Assembly: GCF_020080835.1 (NCBI RefSeq)
Contig: NC_058163.1
Span: 12,751,113 to 12,815,112, forward strand
Reading direction: 5' to 3'
Length of the DNA: 64,000 nt
Source: Cotesia glomerata
Lineage: Eukaryota > Arthropoda > Insecta > Hymenoptera > Braconidae
The notes beneath the pieces are model-generated. The model was not told the DNA's origin and searched no databases. It saw nothing but the letters and a program-made list of their open reading frames with translations. This document shows, one piece after another, positions 42,362 to 53,118 of the stretch. The translations under genes and the position numbers were made by a program. Position 1 is the stretch's first letter. Every line of letters starts with the position of its first letter.

Positions 42362-43340
42362 ATATGTATTCATTTGTAAAAATTTAAAAAAATAGCTAAC
42401 AGTTAGAAAACTTTGTAAAATACATTAAGTTATCGCTTTAATGAAATATTTCACTATATTCACATAAATAACAAGAATCAGAGTAACACTGTCATAAGAA
42501 ATTCATTCAGTTATTTGAAACAAAACAATATATTTCATGAGAGTAAAGGTTCGCTGATACTTGAAAATGAATGTAAAAATGATCTTCCGTAAATTACCAT
42601 TTTATTTTATTTTTATGAAAAGACAATTATAATTATGACTAAGCCAAATTGTTAATAGTTAATTGGTGAACGTATTTCTTGTGTTGATAGAAATATTTCA
42701 CAGGAATAATATCATTGAAAAGAAAATATAGTTTAGAATATTAAATGAAGTTTATTTTCTTATGCCGTGTGTAAAAAAATCATAAAACTAGGTTGAGCAA
42801 TAAGAGATGTAATAATCAGGGATTTTCAAAATAGTTGATGTGTAATGTAGAATATTATCACTGTGCGCATAACATACTTATTTATGACTCATAAATTATG
42901 AGCAATAAATTGTTTATTTTTTATCACCGACAAATCACGTAATATGGACTAGTGTATTATAAATAACAAATTAAAAAGATATGATTGGGTTTTTATTTAG
43001 TTGTAAATGTATTTCTTACCATTGTATGTTTGAAAAACAAACCTAGAAAAAACGATCAACTGAGACAGATTATTTTAAATACACTTAATAAAGCACAACG
43101 GACTTTGGAACTTGTGGTGCAGCATATATTTCTAAAAATATGCTAAAATATATATATGTATATTAGAGTGCTTTTTTTTGTGACTATTTTTTTTTCGCTC
43201 CTATCCCGAAATTTTGTTGAAAATACACCCAAAAATTCCCTGAAAGTTTGAGCCCTTAATATTAATATTAAGGGCTCCTACACAGCGTGTGAAAATTTCC
43301 TATTTTAAATATACGATAACTTTGATATTTTTCTAAATTT
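41502..43340. other. AT-rich intergenic sequence
   Basis: No gene is supported. A minus-strand 82-codon frame (41,936-42,184) is unrecognised. A palindromic phrase cccttaatattaatattaaggg lies at 43,254-43,275. Confidence 0.3.
42297..42354. repeat. (TA)n microsatellite
   Basis: About 28 TA units followed by tgtgtgtatatg. Confidence 0.95.
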
Positions 43341-43344
43341 TTAA

Positions 43345-43488
43345 CTTCCTGCTAAGAAAATTGGAGATTCTCCAAAATCGGGAAGTTATTATTTTCACCC
43401 CGTTTTGCAAAAATCGAGTTTTCATCAAATCTCGATGTTTTAAGGTTATCAGAAGCTTCCCTGACTACCCCCCTAATGTTGTCACTAT
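43345..43488 (+). mobile_element. TTAA-transposon TIR outer part, plus orientation
   Basis: TTAA (43,341-43,344), CTTCCTGCTAAGAAAATTG, gggaagttattattttcaccccg, cgagttttcatcaaatctcg and gaagcttccctgacta, then (TGTA)n at 43,489-43,509 occupied by LINE copy B1. Confidence 0.8.
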
Positions 43489-43777
43489 GTCTGTATGTAT
43501 GTATGTATGTTTTTTTTTTTTTTTTTTTTTTTTTATAGAGGAGGTAAAATACGTTTACGTATGCCAGGACTTGGTATTGTTGCCAGGACTAGGTGTTGGT
43601 GCCTGGGTATGTCGGACTCAGAAGACAATATTATTTTGCAACAATACCGACTAAACACCCTCCTCTCTCGTTTCCCTATAGATGTTACAGGGAAGACTGG
43701 ATCAGGGCCGCGTTAGCATTACTTCAATCCAGTCCATGTTGTGCCTCACGACACCTACTTCTTGTTATTACTGGTTT

Positions 43778-46700
43778 CTAATCCCTTTCTGCGATATTTT
43801 CTTTCAAGAGACGCTGCGCGTAGGCTACTACAGCTGTCCAGTTTTCTTCTTTTTTGATCATGCAGGTTACCAAGCTCTCAGGGGAGAGCGCGGTGTCCAT
43901 TGTTTCTTCGGTGCAGATTCTATCGTCCTTCCATCGATTACACTCGAAAAACATGTGCTCGGCGTTGTCAATTTTGTCTGGACAGTATTTGCACGTTGGT
44001 GTGCTGTGCAAACCCATCTTAAATAGATAGGCATTGAACTGCCCATGTCCCGTTAGTAGCTGGGTCAGAAAGAAGTCCGTGCTTTCAAGAAAGCCAGACG
44101 TTGATGTTTGGGATCAGTCACGCTGTCCATCTGCCTGTCTCTCCCGACGTCCATCGGTCCTGCCACTCTTGCTGCGTTTCCGTTTTTATCCTCGTTCTTG
44201 CCTCCTTCATGTTTTCGCCACCGATTTTAGCGTCGTAGAGTTTTGCTCTCTCGAACGCTAATAGGTCGATGGGCACAACTCCCGCAATGACCAATACAGC
44301 CGCTTCGGAAACCGTGCGGTAGGCGCAGGCAACTCTGAGAGCGCCTCGCCGCTGCACTGCTGCCATTTTCAGCCGATAGATTTTCTGCTTTGAGGAAGTA
44401 CGAGCACCAAGACAACTTTTGATAAAAGGCTTGATTTTTTTTTAATATGAAGTTTAAATATGTCTTAACGAATTCTGAAAATTTGAAGGAGATTGCCCGA
44501 TTATTTAAATAAATAATTAACTTTAAAGTTGAGCAATTTAACATTGGTCTTATGGGGTAGCCTCCAAACATTGATACATTTCTGTATTTTTATCGTAAAA
44601 CTGTCGGTGAATATTTTTAAAAAACTTATGGATGAAAGTAAATATATGAGTGATAAATTTAATTCAAAAAAAATTAACACTTGCCCGACTAATTAAAGTG
44701 TATTAATTAAAAGAAAAATAAATCCCGCCATTAGCCAATGTTAAATGTATATCTATATATTGAGAAAAATCATATGGTTACTGCTTTCCCCTTACCGCGC
44801 TAGAGTGGATACCTATCCCCACCCCGCCTAGCGCTCGTACTTCCTTAATATATCTGCCCATATTTCCGCTCCATAAAGCAGTACCGAATGGACTGCTTCC
44901 AGAAGGACTCTCCTCTTTTTGGTTCTTGGTTCTATAGTATTCGTCATAATTCTTGCTAGGCTCGACACCGTCTTGCTAGCTTTCTGGCATGCACTATCGA
45001 GGTATTCGCGCAAAAATAGTTTCTCGTCTATCATTATCCCCAGATAGCGCAGGGCCCTTGTTGACGTTAGCGTTATTCCTCCCATGTCCACAGCAAATGG
45101 CTTGGGAACCATTTTTGGCGAGTCAGAACGACCATCTCGGTTTTGTGTTTTGCGAGTTTCAGGTGGTGTTTATCGAGCCAAGTCTCGAAAGCATCAATGG
45201 TTTCCCGAAAGAGTAGTTCGGCTTCCTCTACGCTGTCTACTATTATCGTGGCCGCTACGTCGTCTGCAAAGCCCGTTAGCTCCACTTGCTTTGGCAACGG
45301 GATTTCCAGAAGCTCGTCGTAGTCCGCGTTTCATAGATTGGGCCCCATTATTGAGACTTGCGGCACGCCAGCCGTTATGGCGTATTCTTGTGGACCTTCC
45401 GTGGTTTCTGCTATCAGCTTTCTCTCGTCAAGGTAGTTGTCGACTAGTGCCAGATTCTCCGTCTCCACGTCTAATCTGTGCTACAGGGCGTCCAAAATAT
45501 CTCTCCAATTTGCGCTGTTAAAGGCATTTCTAATGTCTAGCGTGAGGACAAGACACACCTTGCGGGCTTTGAGGCTACCAGTCCATGCTTCTCTCGCTGT
45601 CGCTACGACTTTCTGGATCGCGCCGACTGTTGAACGACCTTTTTGGAAGTCATGCTGGTTGGTGGCAAAACCTCAAGCACGGTCGATGTCGTTGCGAAGT
45701 CTCCCTTCTATGAGCTTCTCGAGCAGTCTTCCAGCAATGTCTAGCATACAGAGTGGTCTAAACGACGAAGGTGTTATGGGGGTTCCCTTACCTTTGTCTA
45801 AGAGAACCAATCTCTGCCGCTTCCGGACCGCGGGAAACTTACCAGTTGCCAAGCATGCGTTGTAGGTGTTCAGGAGTATGTCTGGGTATTCAAGGGCTAC
45901 AGTTTTGATCACCGATGCCGGGATGCCATCAGGTCCAGGTGCCTTTCCTGTTTTGAGTGACTTGGCCGCATCTTGTAATTCCTTAGTTGTAAAGGGTGTT
46001 ACTTCGCTGTTCTTAGTGTAGTGTTTTTTCTCCCACGGTGGGTGTTTGGGGAAAAGCTCCGTTACAATGCTCTCCATCAAGGCAGGAGACTTCGGCGCCT
46101 GTGGTGAAGCCTTACCAAGTCGTTTGGCGACAATTTGGTAGGCTTTATCCCAGAGGTCATTGTCGAGATCGTTGTAGATCTCTTTCCACAGTTTCGCTTT
46201 ACTTGCTTTAATGGCTCGGTTAAGCGTCTTTTTGGCCTGCTTGTACACTATTGAATACAAGTCCTGGCTTGGGGAGCGTTTCATAGCTCTCGTTGCTCGG
46301 CGACGTAGCTGATGGCATATTTTGCGAAGCTCTGCTATGTCTGCTGACCACCAGTACGCTAGCCTGTGGAAGCTCTGGTTTTTCAGCCGCGGCATAGAGG
46401 CGTCACATGCGGCAGTAATTTCCCTCATCGTGTTTAGCACTGCCTTTTCCGTCTCGCTGCAGGTATCCGGTGTCGGGTTGTTCTGGAGGATAGACCAGCT
46501 TCGTGCGAGTGAAGCTTGCAATGCCTCTGGATCAAGCCTTTTGGCATTCCACTTCCGCTTAAAAACGTCGCGTTGTGAAACCGGAGCAAATGCCAATCCA
46601 ACGCTGAATGTCACAAACTGGTGATCACTGCCACTGTATTCTTCGGATACTGTCCAGTCTTCAATCATGTTGGCAGTCCTTGGAGTCGCCAATGAGATGT

Positions 46701-47214
46701 CAAGGATGGATTCTTGGTACCCTGGTCTTCTAAAGGTCGTGATGCTCCCGGTGTTCAGCACTATGAGGTCGAGTCTAGCCACGACGTCAGCAACCTCGTT
46801 TCCTCTGGTGTCGGAGAAAGCAGCGCCCCACTCAGCCGATTTAGCGTTGAAGTCTTCGGCTACGATAACTTCGCCGTCGAACTTAGTGACGGCATCTTCT
46901 ATATTTGCGAGTTTCTGTCGGAACACACTAATCCCTTCGTTAGGTGAGAGATAGACGCTCATGAAGTAGGTTGTGGGGGTTTGAATCCAGACAAAACCTG
47001 CTCCACCTCCGCTGTTGTTGACGGTAACGTTCTTTGTGTTCACAATCCAAATTGCTGCCGTGCCCGTTTCGTCTGCGAACCATGTTTTACCTTCGATGTT
47101 TAGATATTGCTCGCAGATAAAGCAGACGTCAATTTTATCTTCGAAAACACGCTGGTGCAGCAGGTTTTGCGCCAAGGCGCACCTATTCAGGTTGCCTTGT
47201 AGTATGCGTGTCAT
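43778..47214 (-). pseudogene. Family B ORF2 (endonuclease-RT) of B1, broken
   Basis: The ATG at 47,214 overlaps the ORF1 stop (ATGA). The endonuclease (SDHQF block at about 46,620) and the start of RT (SSFRPLCMLDIAG) are open for 513 codons, to a TGA at 45,673 that replaces the first Gly after DRA. Beyond it the RT continues: motif A LTLDIRNAFNSANW (Asp codon 45,535-45,537), a second stop near 45,483, GVPQVSIMGP, and GFADDVAATI (FADD box, about 45,255). An insertion at 44,391-44,842 and a frameshift follow. The zinc finger CKYCPDKIDNAEHMFFEC is preserved near 43,960. It is non-functional but records the intact family B structure. Confidence 0.87.
44391..44842. mobile_element. Short inverted-repeat insertion in B1, ends GGAAGTACGAGC
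   Basis: GAGGAAGTACGAGC at 44,391-44,404 and its inverse GCTCGTACTTCC at 44,829-44,840 bound about 450 bp absent from the same place in B2 (59,395-59,405). AT-rich and non-coding. A MITE is the likely explanation. No clear target duplication. Confidence 0.65.
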
Positions 47215-48679
47215 TTCTGACCTTTCGTGGCTTCTGCAAGTGCTTTGCGGAATGCCTTACACGCTCCAGTGCCAGAAATATGGCATAGACTATCCTGGGC
47301 ATCTTTGTCCGAAGCACAAAGAAAGCATTTTAACTTCTCCGTGCAGTTTACGGCCTTGTGGTTCTCTCCGCCACATTTGTAGCAGCACCTGCTTCTGTCT
47401 GGTCCCGCACACGTGTGACGTGTTTGGTGTCCATAACCAAGACATTTAAAACAACGTGTTACTTTCACTACTGGGCGTATACGACAGCACCAAACCGATC
47501 CGTATACGGGCCTTGTAAAGGGCCTTAATCGCACTGGGTTCGTCTAGTTCGCAGAAGGCTGCCCGATGGTGTGGGTTTTGTCAAATTTACCCGTTTGACC
47601 TCCAGGTTGTCAGTGAATTCACGTTTGAGTGCTTCACGGACTTCGCTCCCGGAAGAGATTTCATCGAAGTCGAGAATCTCGATCGTTGTCGTTGGTGTTC
47701 GCGTCTTGACTGTGCCGATGTTTGCAGTGGCTGCCTTTACTGCATCGGTGAATGCCTTGCTGTCTTCGGTCTTTCGAGCCATTTCAAGGAGAACGCCTCC
47801 GTGTTTCGTCTTTTTAATAGACCTTATGTCTACGCCCGTCTCGACAGGGCTTACCTTGGCCTTGATTTCCACCAGGAGATTGGCGTATGTTCGCCCTTCA
47901 GCTGGTTGGACTAGGACAGCTTTAGTTCTTGTCTTCTTACTCCTTGGTTTCTTGGAGCCACCTCTGTTTGGCTGGTCTTGGGCTGTAGCAGCTTGAGTCA
48001 CTGGCTCCTGTTCTTTCTTTTTCTTGTTTTGCCGAGTCACTTTGGTCCAGGTATCATCCCGGGCTGTATTTTTCTGTACTGGCTTGTCAATATCTGAGGA
48101 AGGGCTGGGCGTGGACAGCGGCCTCTTCTTGTTGCCATCTCCTTGCTGTGGTAATTTCTTAGGAGTGGTCAGAGGTGGCTGTGATTTTTTGTTCAGATTC
48201 GGAGATGTTTGAGTCGTTGACGCCGACTTCGTTGGTGATTTGTTGGCCAGCCTATATGCCGTACTAATAGACGAAACCAATTTTCTGATCTCATGGTGGA
48301 GATTCTTTTTGTCTTTTATAAAGTCGGCTAACTCATCAATCTTGTTCCCGAGCCTCTCCATCGGTGACTGTTGGCCGGTGACCGTCGGTAGAGAGTTCAT
48401 TTTTCCTCAGTGGGTTTGATTAATGGCAGGAGCAAAAGGTCCTCCACTTTTTGAGGGAATGTTGCTCAGCTGTCCGTTCTCTGCCATCTGGGCTGATTTC
48501 GTACTCACTGTAACCTTGCTAGCATTGCTAGACAGCAGAGCCATGGGGTCTACTCTACTGTTCAAACGGTCGCTTGATAACGACGAGTTTAGGCCCGTTT
48601 GCACGCCTTTCCTCGCCAGCACTGAGGTATCCATCCTCTGTACTATAAACGATGTTTGAAAATCTTCTGACATTTCCAT
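47211..48679 (-). pseudogene. Family B ORF1 (gag-like) of B1, frameshifted
   Basis: Open pieces correspond to B2 ORF1 along its length: 48,679-48,407 (MEMSEDFQTSFIVQRM), 48,400-47,525 (MNSLPTVTGQQSPMERLG), and 47,534-47,211 with zinc knuckles CFKCLGYGH and CYKCGGENHKAVNC. Breaks occur near 48,404 and 47,530. A small insertion near 47,410 (cacgtgtgac) adds residues inside the first knuckle (RHTCAG instead of RQCAG). Confidence 0.85.
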
Positions 48680-48770
48680 ATCGTTGTTTGGTGTTGTTCA
48701 TTTGGCACTACCCGGAGAGCACGTATAGGGTGTAAGAGCAGAACCTACGGACGCGAACAACGGTACCCTC

Positions 48771-48791
48771 CGTATGTATGTATGTATGTAT

Positions 48792-48833
<42 letters not shown>

Positions 48834-48913
48834 GTGTGTGCGTCTGTGTGTGGGGGTGTGTGCGTCTGTGTGTGGGCGTGTGTTTGCGTGCGTGTGTGTG
48901 CGTGTGTGTGCGC

Positions 48914-48990
<77 letters not shown>

Positions 48991-48992
48991 AT
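48771..48992. repeat. (GTAT)n then long irregular (TG)n between B1 and A2
   Basis: 222 bp of TG with GC and TT interruptions. Begins as (GTAT)n beside the B1 5' end and ends at the A2 poly(T). Frames of Val/Cys repeats here are artefacts. Confidence 0.95.
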
Positions 48993-49232
48993 TTTTTTTT
49001 TTTTTTTCAGAGGGGGGAATCCTTTTTGCGAATTCCAGGCATAGCTGTTTCGCCTGGATATGTGAAGACTCGACGCAGCGTCATACTAAAACTCGATGCT
49101 AACGCCCCTACTCACTAAACCCTAAACCCATTTTCTTCTTTCCTCTAATCCCTCATAAGAATCGCCGTCAGGCATTACTTCGTGAGGGGAGGAACTAGCT
49201 ACTGCTCTTTCTTCTGGTGGCTAAGGTGTTAA

Positions 49233-52201
49233 CTACCTTCCTTCTATCTTCTGATATTTGCACTTTTTCTTTCGGTGGAACGCAAGTCTTTGAGGACTTT
49301 CGTTGCAAACGTGTTGGTAGCGTTCGTGGCAGCTTCTGATGACAACATTGCTTCCACTAGTGAATCTGGTTGCATTCTCTGGTTCAGGATTCTCTTCAAC
49401 TCTTAACGCTGAGGATCGAAACGAGGACATACAAAAAAGACGTGGTCCACATCTTCAGCAACTCCTGGACAGGACAGGCACTCCGAAGAGTTATCGTGCT
49501 TAAAGCAGTGAAGATACTCTCGAAAACACCCGTGTCCCGACAACATCTGCGTAAGATAGTAATTGACCTCGCCCTGATTCCAGTTAAGCCAAATGTCGAT
49601 CCGAGGTATGAGGCGGTGCGTCCACTTATCTTTGTCTGCAGCAACCCATTGTAGTTGCCATCGGCCTATGCTGTTCTGCCCTTCTTCAATTCTAAGTTTT
49701 TCAGGGCTCAGTGCAGTTGACATTTTTCGTTGGTAAAGGGCTCGTCTTTCCTCTGCTAGAACTCTAAGAGCACACTGTTTCTTCTGATATAGTTCGGAAG
49801 GCACTAGCTAGTCGTAAGGCAATCAGTCGATCTACTGGTCCAGCTTTTCTTCATGATTCCTGGGTTTCCAGTGCATAAGCCCAAATGGATATTCCGTAAG
49901 TGAGCACTGATGTGACTACTGATGACATAAGTAGCCTCCTGCTCTGCATTGGGCCTCCGATGTTAGGCATCAGCCGTGCGAGACTAGCCCTTACTACTGA
50001 CGTCTTGGCACTGACGTGTTCCACCTGCTGCTTGAAGTTGAGTCGGGCATCCAGCATCACTCCCAGATAACGGATAAATGGTTGTGATGTTATTTTTTGT
50101 TCTCCGACTCACAACTTAATGGTTTCTACCTTTTTTCTACGAGTGATGAGCACTGCCTCGGTTTTATGCTTGGCTAATTGCAAGTTCATCATGTCTATCT
50201 ACAAATTGACTCGTCTGAATGTAATATCAACTGCCATTTCTATCTTTTCGAGGTGCTTTGTGACGATCACGACCGCTACGTCATCCGCATATGCTACAAG
50301 TTTGACTCCCATGGGCAATGCTATTCTCAGGAGGCCATCATACATGATGTTCCATAGCAGAGGACCTAAAACTGATCCCTGTGGCACTTCTCCGGAGATT
50401 TCGTACACTTCCGTACCGTTCTTCGTGTCATATTTCAGAACCCTATTTGTGAAGTAGCTCGCTACCATTCTGCGAAGGTATCCTAGTACGTTTTTTTCTC
50501 CTAGAGCCCGCATAATGCAGTCCTAGTTAGCGGAGTTGAAGGCATTCTTGATGTCCAAAGCAGCCACCAAGCAGTATTTCTTCTTTCCACCCTTCAATCT
50601 CGTTCCGGCGATTACATCCTTGGCTGTATCAACAACCAATTTGATCGCAACCAGAGTTGACCGTCCTTTTCAGAAACCAAACTGGTTCTCTGCCAGGAGT
50701 GGATCGACTCCAGCCTCTATTCTCTGATGAATTATGCGCTCGAATATCTTGCCAGCCGTGTCTAACACGCAGAGTGGTCGATAGGATGACGGTTCTTCCG
50801 GCGGCTTTTTCCCCTTCGGAAGTAGCACTAGCCGTTGCTGTTTCCACTTCTGGGGAAAAGTCCCTTCCTTCAGGCATGTATCGTAAACGTCCAGGAATAA
50901 TGCTGGTGCTGCCCTAAGGATTGATTTCAGGGCAATATTAGGGATTCCGTCCAATCCCAGCGCCTTATTATTCCCTACTCGATTGCCTGCCTGTATCAAC
51001 TAGTCCAACGTGATAGTTGGGATGTCTTCAGGTTTGAGCTGTTCCAACTTGTCGGTAAATACCGGCTATTGGGGAAACAGCGCAGTAACAGTCTTCTCTA
51101 GGAGCTGTGGACACGTACGTGATGGCATTGGCTGGCATTTCAGGTGGGTCATAACCACCTTATACGGTCTGCCCCGTGGATCTTTCTCTACTTCTGTGAC
51201 CAGTTCCTTCTAGCAGCGTCTTCTGCTTTCTTTAATGGCTCTGTTTAGTTCTCGACGGGCCTTTTCATACTCTGCCAACAGCTCTGCGGAGTTAGGTTGT
51301 CTGTAGCCACGCTGAGACTTTCTTCATTTTTTAAGACACTATGAACGTAGAATGCTAATGTGATCGTTCCACCAGTGCACCGAAGGTCTTGAATTCATGC
51401 CATGTTTCCGAGACATACTGGCGTCGCAAGCCTGGGTGACTCTTCTCATTAGGTTATTAGTCTTCTCTTCAGCAGTTTCTACGATGATCGGATCGCACTC
51501 TAGGGCTACTACTAAAGCAGTGAGGTCGAGAGATTTAACTGTCCACCCAAACGCGCTGGCGTTCCTGTTGACTCTTGTTAGATTCTGGCCAGTTGATATT
51601 TCCCATAGTATCGCACTATGGTCACTGGCTGTGTAGATGCTCAATACTTTCCAAGAAAAACTTCTTCGAGCTAAGCAACTGCTGACAAATGTAAGGTCGA
51701 CAATTGAGTTTGCCTCTCCCTTAGTATACGTTGGCGTGTCACCGGTGTTAAGAAGGATCACGTCCAGTGTGGCCATTGCCTCGAGAAGTGCTTTTCCACG
51801 TGTATTAGTGAACTTGCTACCCCAGTCTGCTGCCCAGGAATTGAAGTCACAAGCTATTGCCACGGGAAAGTGTTTTCCTGCGTCCTCAGTTAGCCGATCA
51901 AGGAAGTCTTCAAACTGTTCATTAGAGAGACTAGTTGGTGCATAGCAACTGGAGAAGCGGAGGCCATCTACCCATGCTGCTACGAAGCCGGCTTCTTTAT
52001 TGTTGACTGTTCTCTGAAAAGGACATTTACCGCAGGACCAGATGACGGCTTTGTTAGTGCTGTCGGTTTCCCAGGATTACATACGCAGGTGTCTATAAGG
52101 CTCACTTATAAGTGCTACGTCTGCCTCTAATTCGCGCACAGTTTGCATGAGCAGGTCATGCACAACCTCACAATGATTGAGGTTGAGCTGCAATATCTTC
52201 A
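49233..52201 (-). pseudogene. Family A ORF2 (endonuclease-RT) of A2, many stops
   Basis: Reads MKILQLNLNHCEVVHDLL at the start, LISEPYRHL, then CDFNSWAADWGSKF, LDVILLNTG, SIVDLTF and YTASDHSAILWE, all APE-endonuclease motifs. After a spacer comes RT: NKALGLDGIP, SSYRPLCVLDTAG, motif A AALDIKNAFNSAN (about 50,530), GEVPQGSVLGPLLWN and VAYADDVAVVI. The C-terminal zinc finger CLSCPGVAEDVDHVFFVC is at about 49,430-49,480. Several stops (about 52,075, 51,000, 50,690, 50,520 and 50,200) and frameshifts make it dead. It is the best template for the family A domain order. Confidence 0.86.
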
Positions 52202-53118
52202 TGGTCTTGGCTTCGTTATCTTTTGGAGCGCTTCTTGGAAGACGGGGCATCTGTTTGTGCCTGCATGGTGAGCTGCCTTTTCTACGCCGTGCTGTTCAAC
52301 GCACAGTGCACATTTAGCTGGATTTTCACAATCAGCAATTTGGTGTCCTTCTTTTCCGCACCTTATGTAGTGCTTAGACCGGTCGACTTCGTTTTTGCAC
52401 TGAGATCCAAAGTGCCCAAAGTGCCAGCATTTGAAGCATTGAATGGGTCTCTTTGTTGTTCTCATTCGTTAATTGACCCAGCCGATACTGATTTTGCAGT
52501 TTCCTTCCAGTAACTTTTGTGCTGCAGCTGCTGGAGTGACAATGTGGCTGTCTGCATACCCCTATAGGCTTTACGGATTTTGATTGCCTCTAGTTGGATT
52601 TCACAACTTTCTTCAGCTTCCCTCTTTAGAGCGGTCTGGATATGCTCTTTCGTCTTGTCGTCATCGACATCTCGGATCTCGATGGTCTCCTGTGATCCTT
52701 TGCAGATCACTTTGGCCTCCTCCTTAAGGATGTCTGCGATCGTCTTTTGGAGGGCTTGGCCTTTGTTAGTGCTCTTCCTCGAAATCGTAATCAACAAGTT
52801 GCCACTTCTGGTTTTGTTGATCTTATCTACCGTTGAACGAACCTGCTCATTTCGAACTTCCTGCTTTATGCGACGCAGAATCTCGGTATACTTTGTATTC
52901 TCGGCCGGGCGGATGATCAGTGCGTCGGGTCTGATCCATTTGCGTGGTTTTCTCCGCTTAGGCTCTGGCTTGGGCTCCTTCAGCGGCTGCTTTGAGAGTT
53001 GCTCTCTAGCTAGCTTCCTCTTTTCCTTCTTAGACTGTACTTTTTCCCAATCAGTCGCCTTCTTAGGTTCGTCGCCCTGCCCTGCCAGTTGTGAGGGAGG
53101 GCTTTTTTTTAAGTCCTC

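Larger units (their letters stand above)
43510..48770 (-). mobile_element. R1-clade LINE family B, copy B1
   Basis: Poly(A) tail as T run 43,510-43,534, 3' UTR, ORF2 (43,778-47,214), ORF1 (47,211-48,679) and a 5' leader to about 48,770. Both ends touch (GTAT)n (43,490-43,509 and 48,771-48,790), consistent with insertion in that repeat. It is the only family B copy retaining the RT catalytic region (motif A), but it is interrupted by a 450-bp insertion, stops and frameshifts. Confidence 0.88.

Noticed and set aside
43510..48790. A defined target duplication for B1
   Set aside because: (GTAT)n lies on both sides, so any TSD is indistinguishable from the repeat.
48774..49118. Open frames of Val/Cys repeats in TG tracts (also 22.6, 63.1 and 38.2 kb)
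   Set aside because: They are translations of the microsatellite and have no independent support.
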